Source: HXMU1420-13 sp965228545 (GTDB lineage: Bacteria; Bacteroidota; Rhodothermia; Balneolales; Balneolaceae). From it: a stretch of 64,000 nt of DNA. The stretch is taken from positions 2,790,001 through 2,854,000 of the forward strand of contig OZ245822.1 in the NCBI GenBank assembly GCA_965228545.1, in the 5' to 3' direction. How positions within the stretch are numbered: position 1 is the first letter of the stretch; each line of letters begins with the position of its first letter. Positions 56,119-64,000 of this stretch are shown piece by piece. The notes under the pieces were generated by a model. It had not been told where the DNA came from and ran no database searches. It was given only the letters and a program-made list of their open reading frames with translations. Made by a program: the position numbers and the translations under genes.

Positions 56119-57432
56119 ATGATTTTTGGAGCAACAACGCTTGTAATAGTTGGTATCAGTATCCTGATTTTCTTCGCCGTAATAATTTTACTGGTGTCGA
56201 TACTATTAGGTGCTAAAGCCGCACTTACCCCTTCAGGTCCGGTTAAAATCACCATCAATGGTGAGAAGGTAATTGAAGTAGAATCCGGCGGGACTCTATT
56301 GAGTACCTTAGGTGACAATAAAATTTTCCTACCCTCAGCATGCGGTGGTGGTGGTACATGTGTGCAGTGCGAATGCCAGGTTCACAGTGGTGGTGGCGAA
56401 ATTCTACCAACTGAAACACCACACTTTACCCGAAAAGAACAGGCAGAAAATTATCGCCTTGGCTGCCAGGTAAAAGTGAAAGAAGACATGGAAATCACGA
56501 TTCCTGAGGAAGTATTCGGAATCAAAAAATGGGAAGCAAAAGTTGTATCAAACTACAACGTAGCGTCTTTCATTAAAGAATTTATTGTTGAGATTCCGGA
56601 AGATATGGACTACAAAGCCGGTGGCTACATCCAGATCGAAATTCCTGAATGTACTGTCGATTACAAAGATATCGACATCACTGCGCATCCCGAAGAACAT
56701 GACGAGCCGGATAAATTCCAACTTGAGTGGGATAAATTTGGCCTCTGGGATCTTAAAATGAAAAACGATGATGTAATCGAACGTGCCTACTCGATGGCCA
56801 GCTATCCTGCAGAGGGTCGAAGAATTATGCTTAACGTTCGTATTGCCACTCCACCATGGGATCGCGCTAAGAACACTTGGATGGATGTAAACCCGGGTAT
56901 TGCTTCGTCATACATTTTTGCGAGAAAACCAGGCGATACCGTAACGATTTCAGGTCCGTATGGCGAATTCTTTATCAATGAAGAATCTGATTCTGAGATG
57001 CTTTACATTGGTGGTGGTGCCGGAATGGCACCAATGCGTTCGCATTTGTACCACTTGTTTAAAACTCTGGAAACCGGTCGTAAAGTAACGTATTGGTACG
57101 GTGGGCGATCAAAGCGTGAATTGTTTTACTTAGATCACTTTAAGCAGTTAGAAGACAAATTCGACAACTTTAAGTTTTACGTTGTTCTTTCTGAGCCACT
57201 TGAAGAAGATAACTGGGTAGAAAAAAAGAACATTGATGACGAAGAAGGCGATGGTTTCTTAGGATTTGTTCACCAGGCTGTGATTGATCAGTACTTAGAG
57301 AAACACCCCGAGCCCGAAGAAATTGAATTCTACTTCTGTGGACCTCCATTAATGAACCAAGCCGTGCTGAAAATGTGCGACGAATGGGGCGTGCCGGAAG
57401 AGAATGTAGCTTTTGATGACTTCGGTGGATAA
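56119..57432 (+). CDS. nqrF: Na+-NQR subunit F (NADH oxidation subunit)
   Basis: The 437-residue electron-entry subunit: N-terminal membrane helix (ISILIFFAVIILLVSILLGA), a 2Fe-2S ferredoxin domain with C75, C81, C84 (SACGGGGTCVQC) and C116 (LGCQV), an FAD domain (RAYSMASYP) and an NADH domain (YIGGGAGMAPMRSHLYHL, YFCGPPLMNQAVLKM). Slightly longer than the usual 407 residues because of an insertion around residues 200-230 (HPEEHDEPDKFQLEWDKFG). I chose the ATG at 56119. It is followed by a terminator. Confidence 0.97.
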   Translation: MIFGATTLVIVGISILIFFAVIILLVSILLGAKAALTPSGPVKITINGEKVIEVESGGTLLSTLGDNKIFLPSACGGGGTCVQCECQVHSGGGEILPTETPHFTRKEQAENYRLGCQVKVKEDMEITIPEEVFGIKKWEAKVVSNYNVASFIKEFIVEIPEDMDYKAGGYIQIEIPECTVDYKDIDITAHPEEHDEPDKFQLEWDKFGLWDLKMKNDDVIERAYSMASYPAEGRRIMLNVRIATPPWDRAKNTWMDVNPGIASSYIFARKPGDTVTISGPYGEFFINEESDSEMLYIGGGAGMAPMRSHLYHLFKTLETGRKVTYWYGGRSKRELFYLDHFKQLEDKFDNFKFYVVLSEPLEEDNWVEKKNIDDEEGDGFLGFVHQAVIDQYLEKHPEPEEIEFYFCGPPLMNQAVLKMCDEWGVPEENVAFDDFGG

Positions 57433-57449
57433 TCCTCCAACTTTTAAGT

Positions 57450-57481
57450 TAATCCCGCGCATTTATGTGCGGGATTTTTTT
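57450..57481 (+). terminator. Rho-independent terminator of the nqr operon
   Basis: AATCCCGCGCA-TTTA-TGTGCGGGATT followed by seven or more T, 18 bp after the nqrF stop. The apbE start follows almost at once. Confidence 0.88.
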
Positions 57482-57492
57482 TGCCTGATATT

Positions 57493-58491
57493 ATGAGAAT
57501 AACTACGCTTTTTGTATTACTTACACTCCTTTCATGTTCTAGTAAAACTCCGCAATTAGTGGAAAACACCGGGAATGCACAGGGATCTACCTATCAGATA
57601 AAATACATCACCACAGAAAATGTAGATTATACCAATGAGTTTGAACAAATCTTCGAAGATATTGATAACTCTATGAGTACGTGGGTGCCTACATCATTGA
57701 TTTCTAAAGTGAATGAGACAGGTGACTGGGTTGAGGTAGATGATTACTTTTTAGAAGTGCTAAAGCGATCTTTAGAAATAGCCGAAGAAAGTAATGGAGA
57801 TTTTGATCCTACTGTCGGGCCCTTAGTTCAACTGTGGGGATTTTGGTTTGATGAGATTCGCGGACAAGTTTCCGACGAACAAGTGAATAATACATTGAAT
57901 CTGATCGGTTACAATAAAGTTGAACTAGATGGAAACAGAGTTCGAATTCCTGAAAACAGTACCATAGATTTCAACGCCATTGCACAGGGTTATACGGTTG
58001 ATGTACTCGCTGAATTCTTAGAAGAAAAAGGAATCAGTAGTTATATGGTGGAAGTTGGTGGAGAAATTCGCACCCGAGGTGAGAACTTAAAAAATGAAAC
58101 TTGGGTGATTGGGGTTGATAAACCACAGGAAAATATTGATATATCAGATCGCTTTCAGTTTATACTAAAGCTGGAGAATGCTTCTTTAGCAACATCCGGA
58201 AATTATCGGAAGTTTTGGGTAGATGAAGAAACGGGGTTGAAATACTCACACACTATCAATCCGAAAACCGGTTATCCGGCAAAAAACAATCTACTCAGTG
58301 CTTCAATTATTGCACCAACTGCCATGGACGCCGATGCCTACGCCACACTTTGCATGGTGATAGGACTGGAAGAATGTAAAAGCTTCCTTGCATCAAAAAG
58401 CGAGCTCGAAGGCTATTTAATCTATGCAGACGAAAGTGGCAACTGGCAAGAATACATCACCGAAGGCTTTCAAAATTTTATTATAGAGTAA
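57493..58491 (+). CDS. apbE: FAD:protein FMN transferase (flavin-attaching lipoprotein)
   Basis: A 332-residue periplasmic lipoprotein (FVLLTLLSCSSKTP) that uses FAD to attach FMN to Thr in NqrB and NqrC. Motifs: GNAQGSTYQIKY, DDYFLEVLKRSLEIAEESNGDFDPTVGPLVQLWGF, DFNAIAQGYTVDVLAEFLEE, VEVGGEIRTRGEN, and SHTINPKTGYPA. Start at the ATG 57493; an in-frame TTG at 57481 lies inside the terminator. Its position directly after nqrABCDEF fits its role. Confidence 0.95.
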   Translation: MRITTLFVLLTLLSCSSKTPQLVENTGNAQGSTYQIKYITTENVDYTNEFEQIFEDIDNSMSTWVPTSLISKVNETGDWVEVDDYFLEVLKRSLEIAEESNGDFDPTVGPLVQLWGFWFDEIRGQVSDEQVNNTLNLIGYNKVELDGNRVRIPENSTIDFNAIAQGYTVDVLAEFLEEKGISSYMVEVGGEIRTRGENLKNETWVIGVDKPQENIDISDRFQFILKLENASLATSGNYRKFWVDEETGLKYSHTINPKTGYPAKNNLLSASIIAPTAMDADAYATLCMVIGLEECKSFLASKSELEGYLIYADESGNWQEYITEGFQNFIIE

Positions 58492-58601
58492 ATCTACACC
58501 CAACATAGTCATTCCTGCGAATGCAGGAATCTTAGATTAAATTAAAAGCACAGAATTTATACTGTTTGAGTAATTGGTAAAGACTCTAAAATTACAGCGT
58601 A

Positions 58602-58847
58602 TTAGGCCACAAACGGACTAAACTCTTTCTCATCCCTCTTAGGCTGGTCATCACTTTTACACTTCTCACTTGGAAGGGCGCCACACATACTGCACGCTTC
58701 ACCTTCTTTATTTAGAAAAGGACTCTGACTGGCACACGTACCAGAAAACTCTCCGTTTTTTTTAAGAAGTATTTTAACAGCTATACCGGCAAAACCAATG
58801 CCAATAAAAACAACTGCAAGTCCGAGTGTGAGTAAAAAAGTATTCAT
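58602..58847 (-). CDS. nqrM: Na+-NQR maturation protein NqrM
   Basis: An 81-residue protein of the NqrM (formerly DUF539) family. An N-terminal membrane helix (LLTLGLAVVFIGIGFAGIAV) is followed by GEFSGTCAS and EACSMCGALPSEKC; the conserved Cys residues (TC, CSMC) are thought to deliver iron to the NqrD/NqrE centre. Convergent with apbE rather than in the operon, so it has its own promoter. The end (QPKRDEKEFSPFVA) is lineage-specific. Confidence 0.9.
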   Translation of the reverse strand: MNTFLLTLGLAVVFIGIGFAGIAVKILLKKNGEFSGTCASQSPFLNKEGEACSMCGALPSEKCKSDDQPKRDEKEFSPFVA

Positions 58848-58932
58848 AGTATCATCTCTTGTTAGCCTTTAAAGATCGTGATTTAATACTGTAACCTCAA
58901 TAAATGCCTTAGAATTTCCTATGCGATGAAGT

Positions 58933-58952
58933 GCAAATGTACGTATATTTGC
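58933..58952. promoter_or_regulatory. Near-palindrome holding TAnnTTTG boxes on both strands
   Basis: GCAAATGTACGTATATTTGC matches its own reverse complement at 18 of 20 positions. It gives TATATTTG on the plus strand and TACATTTG on the minus strand, both fitting the -7 consensus. The minus box is 86 bp upstream of nqrM. A perfect 14-bp palindrome, TGATCTTAAGATCA, lies next to it at 58960-58973. Confidence 0.4.
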
Positions 58953-58975
58953 CATCCTTTGATCTTAAGATCATT

Positions 58976-59215
58976 TGCGCCCGTTTTCACAACAGTTATT
59001 ATGTGAAGGCGAGCCAAAATTTTATTGAATTATTTGCAAGATGCTTTGAGTAGAATCGAGTTATAGATTTTGACTCTCGTATCAAAGCAATTTTTCTAAA
59101 TAATGTGCTTGTTGTTTTTGGACATGAAGAACAACTTAGCGTAGATCATTTACTGAACTGTAACAATGCTTAATCAGGAAAAGAAGTAAGATTTCGGCTC
59201 CTGTGTCAAAGCATT
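58976..59215. pseudogene. Decayed tRNA-like fragments upstream of tRNA-Arg
   Basis: No gene is visible, but pieces of the tRNA region recur: GCGCCCG at about 58978, AGATTTTGACTCTCGTATCAAAGCA at 59070-59095, and AGATTTCGGCTC with TGTGTCAAAGCATTTTT at 59190-59220. The two longer pieces align to each other at about 75% by eye and share the anticodon-arm word AGATTTCGGCTC with the intact tRNA. Confidence 0.45.
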
Positions 59216-59227
59216 TTTGCGAAAAAT

Positions 59228-59301
59228 GCGCCCGTAGCTCAACTGGATAGAGTACCAGATTTCGGCTCTGGGGGTTGGGGGTTCGAACCCTCCCGGGCGT
59301 A
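59228..59301 (+). tRNA. tRNA-Arg (anticodon UCG)
   Basis: A 74-nt cloverleaf: acceptor GCGCCCG/CGGGCGT, D arm GCTC/GAGT, anticodon stem CCAGA/TCTGG with loop TTTCGGC giving anticodon TCG (reads CGA), T arm GGGGG-TTCGAAC-CCTCC, discriminator A. The acceptor's first pair is G-T. The 3' CCA is not encoded (next bases CAAG). A terminator follows at 59310. Confidence 0.9.
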
Positions 59302-59309
59302 CAAGTTGC

Positions 59310-59344
59310 AAAGCCACTTCATTAATAATGGAGTGGCTTTTTTA
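59310..59344 (+). terminator. Terminator of tRNA-Arg
   Basis: AAGCCACTTCATT-AATA-ATGGAGTGGCTT followed by T residues, 9 bp after the tRNA. Confidence 0.85.
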
Positions 59345-59389
59345 TAAATTAGGGATTTTGTGAATGTTTTTAACTGATATATGAAATCA

Positions 59390-59517
59390 ATCCCGTAGTT
59401 CAACTGGATAGCGTATAGAGTTTGGCTCTGGGGGTTGGGGGTTCTCCCTAAGGGATTCCTACAGAAGAACCCTCTCGGTGTCCATTTTTTAAACCACTTC
59501 ATTTTGTATGGCTTTTT
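59390..59517 (+). pseudogene. Decayed duplicate of tRNA-Arg and its terminator
   Basis: CCCGTAGTTCAACTGGATAG, then GTTTGGCTCTGGGGGTTGGG, then a broken T arm and CTCTCGGTGTCC follow the order of the intact tRNA. The anticodon loop would read TTG. A 22-nt insertion containing TCCCTAAGGGA interrupts the T loop between GGTTC and GAACC. A decayed terminator copy (AAACCACTTCATTTTGTATG then GCTTTTT) follows at 59485-59517. Not expected to be functional. Confidence 0.8.
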
Positions 59518-59633
59518 CGTTTAAACAATCTTTGTTGTCGCAACCCGATTTTCACGAGCACTGTGTTTGAGAAGTTATAAAATTTATGTTAGTTCAAGAT
59601 TTGCCAATTGTTAATATTAAATATATCTGAAAG

Positions 59634-61376
59634 ATGAATATGATCGACGCTCCATCATCAATATTTATTATCTGTTTACTCTCGCTGTTTGTAATGCCTA
59701 TAAGCCTCTTCGCCCAAATTGACCGCGAAGCGGGCAGTATGATTCAAACACGTTCGGAAGTAATCGGTCAGCGCGGAATGGTGGCTACCAGTCAGCCACT
59801 GGCGACTCAGGTTGGGCTGCAAATTCTTAAAAATGGTGGGAATGCCATTGATGCGGCAATTGGTGCTAATGCCGCGATGGGATTGATGGAGCCCACAGGT
59901 AATGGAATCGGTGGAGATCTTTTTGCGATTATCTATCATGCAGAAAGTGGACAGGTATTTGCACTGAACGCCAGTGGCAGATCCCCACTCGGACTGTCAT
60001 ATGATCGACTGATGGAGATTTTGGAAGAACAAGGTGATGACTCGATTTCTCCGTTGGATTTGCTTTCTGTATCTGTGCCCGGAGCCATCGATGGATGGTT
60101 CGAAATGCATGATCGATTTGGTTCGGTACCGATGGCTGAAATTTTGAAAGAGCCAATTTGGTATGCCGAAAATGGATTTCCGGTAAGTGAAGCGATATCA
60201 GCAAGCTGGAAAAGAAGCGCTCCGCGGTTAAGCCAACAAGAAGGTGCTTTTAAAGAGACGTTCACCTTTGATGGTCGTGGACCGGAAAAAGGGGAAATTT
60301 TCAAAAATCCTGATTTAGGAAATACTTTCAGATTATTGGCAAGTGAAGGACGAGATGCTTTCTATCGTGGTGAAATCACTAGAAAAATAGATCGCTGGAT
60401 GAAAGAAAACGGAGGGTATTTACGGTTTGAGGATTTCGACAAGCATACTTCCACATGGGAAGAGCCCCAAACGGTGAATTATCGCGGATACGATGTGTAT
60501 CAAGTAGGTGGGAACGTGCAAGGAACTGCAGTGCTACAAATGCTTAATATTTTGGAAGGTTACGATTTAAGCGAAACGGGTTTTGCCACTGCCGAAACCT
60601 TTCACCTTATGATTGAAGCCAAAAAACTAGCCTTCGAAGATCGCGCAAAGCATTATGTAGATGAAGATTTTTATGATATTCCGTACGAAACATTACTATC
60701 AAAAGAATATGCAGAACAGCGAAGAGCGTTGATCACTAGTGAGGCAAGTAATGATTTAACAACGGGAGTAGAAGTTCTCGAAGAAGGAGATACCATATAC
60801 CTAACCACTGCCGATAAAGACGGAAATATGGTGTCTTTGATCCAAAGTAATTTCCGCGGAATGGGATCCGGGTTTGTGGTGCCCGGAACAGGCTTTAGTT
60901 TTCAAAATAGAGGGGAGTTGTTTTCTCTCGATCCCAAACATCCTAATGTGTATGAACCCGGAAAACGACCGTTTCATACTATAATTCCCGGCTTCGTCAT
61001 GAAAGATGGGGAGCCATTTATAACTTTAGGAAATATGGGAGGAGCTTATCAGCCAATGGGACATGTAAGTTTGATTACAAACGTGATTGATTTTGGGATG
61101 AATATGCAGCAGGCCGGCGATGCATTACGCTGGAATCACCGAGGTTCAACACAACCGACTGATGGTGTAGATGATACATTAACTAATGTTGGATTGGTAA
61201 GTATCGAGACTTCAATTTCTCCACAAGTAGTTCGTGATCTCCGTGCAATGGGTCATAGAGTACAGGTTGGAAACAGCTTCTTTGGAAGATTTCAGGCCAT
61301 TATGCGTGATCTGGAAAATGGTGTGTATTACGGAGCTTCAGAGGCAAGAGTAGACGGTCAGGCTGCTGGATACTAA
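59634..61376 (+). CDS. ggt: Gamma-glutamyltransferase
   Basis: A 580-residue exported enzyme (signal IFIICLLSLFVMPISLFAQ) that cleaves gamma-glutamyl bonds of glutathione and related compounds in the periplasm. It is made as a proenzyme; the nucleophile for self-cleavage should be T391 in YLTTADKDGNMVSLIQS, splitting the large and small subunits. MVATSQPLATQVGLQILKNGGNAIDAAIGANA and MEPTGNGIGGDLFAIIY are family text; MGSGFVVPGTGFSFQNRG and LGNMGGAYQPMGH lie in the small subunit. Single gene. Confidence 0.95.
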   Translation: MNMIDAPSSIFIICLLSLFVMPISLFAQIDREAGSMIQTRSEVIGQRGMVATSQPLATQVGLQILKNGGNAIDAAIGANAAMGLMEPTGNGIGGDLFAIIYHAESGQVFALNASGRSPLGLSYDRLMEILEEQGDDSISPLDLLSVSVPGAIDGWFEMHDRFGSVPMAEILKEPIWYAENGFPVSEAISASWKRSAPRLSQQEGAFKETFTFDGRGPEKGEIFKNPDLGNTFRLLASEGRDAFYRGEITRKIDRWMKENGGYLRFEDFDKHTSTWEEPQTVNYRGYDVYQVGGNVQGTAVLQMLNILEGYDLSETGFATAETFHLMIEAKKLAFEDRAKHYVDEDFYDIPYETLLSKEYAEQRRALITSEASNDLTTGVEVLEEGDTIYLTTADKDGNMVSLIQSNFRGMGSGFVVPGTGFSFQNRGELFSLDPKHPNVYEPGKRPFHTIIPGFVMKDGEPFITLGNMGGAYQPMGHVSLITNVIDFGMNMQQAGDALRWNHRGSTQPTDGVDDTLTNVGLVSIETSISPQVVRDLRAMGHRVQVGNSFFGRFQAIMRDLENGVYYGASEARVDGQAAGY

Positions 61377-61449
61377 AGTAACAGAATGGATAATTTTCTG
61401 AATAATTATTTACCAAATGGTGGGAATTATGTAGAAATATAATTAGTTT

Positions 61450-61472
61450 AATGTTGAACTATTTTCAACATT
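61450..61472. promoter_or_regulatory. Palindrome in the yceI leader
   Basis: AATGTTGAA-CTATT-TTCAACATT is a perfect 9-bp inverted repeat, 15 bp before the YceI start codon. It may be an operator or an mRNA hairpin. Confidence 0.45.
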
Positions 61473-61487
61473 TAATTATTTATTACT

Positions 61488-62027
61488 ATGGAAAACGCCG
61501 TTAAAACTATTTGGAAAGTTGACCCTACTCATTCAGAAATTACTTTTAAAGTAAAGCACTTAGTTATCTCAACTGTAACCGGAAAATTCAATTCGTTTGA
61601 TGCAACCCTTAAAGCCGAGAACGAAGATTTCGAAGGTGCACAGATTACGTTCAAAGCAGATATCGACAGTATTGATACCGGAGTAGCCGATCGGGATGCA
61701 CATTTAAAATCGGATGATTTCTTTAATGCAGAGAAATATCCTGAAATGACCTTTACATCCACCAAATTTACAAAAACGGGGGAAGGAACATTTGCACTTA
61801 AAGGAAACCTCACCATTCGCGATATTACGAAAGAGATCACTTTAGATGTGGATCACGGAGGAACGGTTGTGGATCCTTATGGTCAGAAAAAAGCCGGATT
61901 TGAAATTTCTGGATCTATAAACCGAAAAGAATTTGGTTTACAATGGAGTGCGATTACCGAAGCAGGTAGCGTTGTTGTAGCCGACACTGTTAAACTTGAC
62001 TTGAATGTTCAGGTAGTTCAACAATAA
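61488..62027 (+). CDS. YceI-family lipid-binding protein
   Basis: A 179-residue protein of the YceI lipocalin-like family: WKVDPTHSEITFKVKHLVISTVTGKFNSFDATL, DSIDTGVADRDAHLKSDDFFNAEKYPEMTFTSTKF, KGNLTIRDITKEITLDVDHGG and INRKEFGLQW. YceI proteins bind isoprenoid chains such as polyprenyl lipids or quinones. Unusually no signal peptide is seen (MENAVKTIWKV), so this one is probably cytosolic. It has its own terminator. Confidence 0.93.
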   Translation: MENAVKTIWKVDPTHSEITFKVKHLVISTVTGKFNSFDATLKAENEDFEGAQITFKADIDSIDTGVADRDAHLKSDDFFNAEKYPEMTFTSTKFTKTGEGTFALKGNLTIRDITKEITLDVDHGGTVVDPYGQKKAGFEISGSINRKEFGLQWSAITEAGSVVVADTVKLDLNVQVVQQ

Positions 62028-62050
62028 CAGTTGATAGTTTAAAAAATGAT

Positions 62051-62078
62051 AAAAGGTGCTTCCGGCACCTTTTTTTAT
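62051..62078 (+). terminator. Terminator of the YceI gene
   Basis: AAAGGTGC-TTCCG-GCACCTTT followed by T residues, 24 bp after the stop. It contains the earliest possible start of the next frame, which argues for the later start of the asparaginase. Confidence 0.88.
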
Positions 62079-62115
62079 GTACTTTAGCTTAACAGGGGAA
62101 ACTAAAAAGGTACTT

Positions 62116-63111
62116 ATGAAAAACTTTCTAACGCTTTTATTAATCTTTCTTATTGGAGGATTTGTTCACGAAACAAACGCTCAGGAAACAAAAAAATGGG
62201 CCATAGCTCTGCATGGCGGAGCGGGTTATTACCCTAAAGATTCCCCATCTGAGCGAACTCAAGCATACATGGAATCGCTAGAGGAGGCACTGTCTGTTGG
62301 TACAGAAATATTAGAAAATGGGGGTTCGGCTTTAGATGCGGTTGAGGCAACCATTCAATACCTCGAGAATAACGAATTATATAATGCAGGAAGAGGTGCT
62401 GTTTTTACAGCTGAAGGTAAGAATGAATTAGATGCTGCATTTATGCACGGTAATACATTAAACGCCGGAGCAATTACCGGAGTAACTACCGTTAAAAATC
62501 CAATATCCCTTGCTAGGAAAGTAATGGAAGAATCAAATCACGTATTCTTTGCTACTGATGGAGCGGAAACCTTCGCCGATCAAACGGATGTTGAGCGGGT
62601 AGATCCATTGTACTTTAGAGTAGAAGAAAAATACGAACGTTGGAAACTAAGAAATGCCGGACAAGGATTTAATCATGATGACTCAATTAGTGAAAATTCG
62701 TGGAAAATGGGAACGGTAGGCTGTGTAGCGGTAGATAGCGATGGAAATATCGTTGCAGGTACATCTACAGGAGGGATGACGAACAAGCAATTCGGAAGAG
62801 TAGGGGACGTTCCGATCATTGGTTCCGGAACGTATGCAAACGACCTGGTTGCGGTTTCAGCTACGGGTTGGGGTGAACGGATTATGTTAAACGTTTCTGC
62901 GCATGCTCTGGCAATGCATATGAAATTTACCAAATCTACACTAGAGCAATCTATGAGTTACCTGGTAGATGAACTGCTGAATCCTAAAGAAGCCGGATTC
63001 ATTGCGGTTGATAAGTATGGGAACATATCCATGAGAACCAATACGGGATCAATGTTTCGGGCGGCTGCCGATTCAGATGGGTTAAAAGTAATTGGTATCT
63101 GGGAGGATTAA
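62116..63111 (+). CDS. Isoaspartyl peptidase / L-asparaginase (Ntn hydrolase)
   Basis: A 331-residue exported protein (signal MKNFLTLLLIFLIGGFVHETNA) that hydrolyses isoaspartyl dipeptides and asparagine. WAIALHGGAGYYPKD, NGGSALDAVEATIQYLENN, YNAGRGAVFTAEGKNELDA lead to the self-cleavage site with nucleophile T200 in KMGTVGCVAVDSDGNIVAGTSTGGMTNK. The gap after the YceI terminator and the signal peptide support the ATG at 62116 over the one at 62056. Confidence 0.94.
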   Translation: MKNFLTLLLIFLIGGFVHETNAQETKKWAIALHGGAGYYPKDSPSERTQAYMESLEEALSVGTEILENGGSALDAVEATIQYLENNELYNAGRGAVFTAEGKNELDAAFMHGNTLNAGAITGVTTVKNPISLARKVMEESNHVFFATDGAETFADQTDVERVDPLYFRVEEKYERWKLRNAGQGFNHDDSISENSWKMGTVGCVAVDSDGNIVAGTSTGGMTNKQFGRVGDVPIIGSGTYANDLVAVSATGWGERIMLNVSAHALAMHMKFTKSTLEQSMSYLVDELLNPKEAGFIAVDKYGNISMRTNTGSMFRAAADSDGLKVIGIWED

Positions 63112-63116
63112 ATATC

Positions 63117-63881
63117 TTAGTCTAATCGGTTGTGAAAACGATCCCTTAATTCTTGAACATACACACCAATGTCGTTTCTTAATTCAAAGATGCGTTCGTG
63201 AAAATTAGTGTATTCAATTTCAGAAAAGTAAGTTTCACTGCGTTGAGCTTGTAACAATGCCAGTGCTAGATTAGAGCACTTTAGTGCTTTTTTCGTATAC
63301 GCGATATTCGCGCCTATATATTCAGGCTCAAATCCAAAAGAATATCCACCGGCTAACTTTGCTCCGATTTTTAATGTTTCTCCAACAAATTCTTGGAATG
63401 CTTTATTCTGATTCTTAGTGTCTATCGATTCAGCCCATCTCAGAATATCTACAGCTAATTCTCTTGATCGATTAAATATGAGTAAGTTATCAAGAGAGCC
63501 ATAATCGGAACTGGCAAAATCTTCACTTAAAGCCTTCCATTCCTCACCGGAGTCAAAATCTTCTGATTCTTCTAGTTCATCAAATTCATCTTGGGCGCCA
63601 AACAGAAAATCTTCATCATCGTAATCATCTTCGTCATCCCAATCATCTTCTTCTTCAGGGAAATATGCTTCATCAAGCAACAGCTCTTCCTCTACGTACG
63701 CTTCAAATGCGTCATCTTCGTCTTGACTTTCTTTTAATAAGGTGATCCATCGTGGGATATTTCCTTTAGGATCAGAAGAGATAAAACGACGGAGTTGATC
63801 GCTTTTGCGTTCTATTTCATCAAGATGAGCTTCCCATTTGTGTTCGTCCCAAAGCTCGTCGTCGAATCCATCAAAATTCAT
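63117..63881 (-). CDS. Highly acidic hypothetical protein
   Basis: A 254-residue cytosolic protein I do not recognise. Residues 58-120 are extremely acidic, with runs such as PEEEDDWDDEDDYDDEDF and ELEESEDFDSGEE; the second half (about 128-254) is helical, neutral and Ala/Leu-rich (YIGANIAYTKKALKCSNLALALLQAQRSE), compatible with a small helical bundle. It is convergent with the asparaginase gene, 5 bp from its stop. Start ATG at 63881. Confidence 0.6.
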   Translation of the reverse strand: MNFDGFDDELWDEHKWEAHLDEIERKSDQLRRFISSDPKGNIPRWITLLKESQDEDDAFEAYVEEELLLDEAYFPEEEDDWDDEDDYDDEDFLFGAQDEFDELEESEDFDSGEEWKALSEDFASSDYGSLDNLLIFNRSRELAVDILRWAESIDTKNQNKAFQEFVGETLKIGAKLAGGYSFGFEPEYIGANIAYTKKALKCSNLALALLQAQRSETYFSEIEYTNFHERIFELRNDIGVYVQELRDRFHNRLD

Positions 63882-64000
63882 ATATGCAGATACCTACTAT
63901 CGATGGTTGTTTGTTTACAATAGAAAAACAATTCTAAGGTGGATTGCAATACTACGTGGAAAAATAACGCTTTTTGTGGAAAAAAAATTTTAGAATTCAA

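Noticed and set aside
58497..58540. Another repeat-family copy after apbE (ATTCCTGCGAATGCAGGAAT)
   Set aside because: It is a small isolated hairpin without similarity to the 175-bp family and too short to classify.
59239..59502. Minus-strand frame across the tRNA region
   Set aside because: It covers the tRNA and its decayed copy and has no coding character.

Overview
The window is a chromosome segment of a Bacteroidota/Rhodothermota-type bacterium. It most resembles Balneolaceae (Balneola/Gracilimonas-like). Clues are a type IX secretion tail of the NPFNPST type, SusD/RagB lipoproteins, DUF3078 and DUF3127 proteins, a six-gene Na+-NQR operon and TAnnTTTG-type promoters. The genus is inference. 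Most genes look like roughly 40-45% GC by eye; the helicase and HNH region is clearly AT-richer, and the insertion sequence is GC-richer.

Layout. 1-8.5 kb: a partial secreted endonuclease/exonuclease/phosphatase-fold protein with no ATG start, a fused chorismate mutase-prephenate dehydrogenase (TyrA), a DUF1643 protein, a YciO/Sua5-like protein, a DUF3078 outer-membrane protein, an M24 peptidase lipoprotein and a hypothetical gene. Between them lie long non-coding stretches filled with a 175-bp tandem/dispersed repeat family.

8.9-17.5 kb is the accessory island and the most interesting part. It holds a 1604-residue DEDD exonuclease-RecQ-UvrD triple fusion, an intact IS256-family element with 8-bp target duplications, and a convergent TAATG-coupled pair encoding an HNH endonuclease and a methyltransferase-HIT fusion. 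The pair sits 12 nt behind a DUF3127 gene whose protein ends in an SSB-like acidic tip (DDLPF). I propose this as a candidate DNA-processing or defence module.

17.6-27.4 kb: a quinone oxidoreductase-like MDR protein, a DUF559 (Vsr-like) endonuclease embedded in repeated hairpin units, a propeller-type sensor kinase with a LuxR-type regulator and a downstream T9SS cargo protein, and a double-VOC protein. 27.4-46.5 kb: two tandem SusD paralogues without a SusC, a TlpA-like thioredoxin, an OmpA protein with thrombospondin repeats, a nitroreductase, a membrane HExxH protein, DoxX, proline dehydrogenase, a DUF4097 beta-helix protein, and the PBP1C/alpha-2-macroglobulin pair.

46.6-64 kb: xseB-dxs, a lipoprotein, a small putative DNA-binding protein, queA, nqrABCDEF followed by apbE and a convergent nqrM (complex, flavinylation enzyme and maturation factor together), a tRNA-Arg(UCG) with a decayed duplicate, gamma-glutamyltransferase, YceI, an isoaspartyl peptidase/asparaginase and an acidic hypothetical protein. 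Several rho-independent terminators and TAnnTTTG promoters can be read directly.
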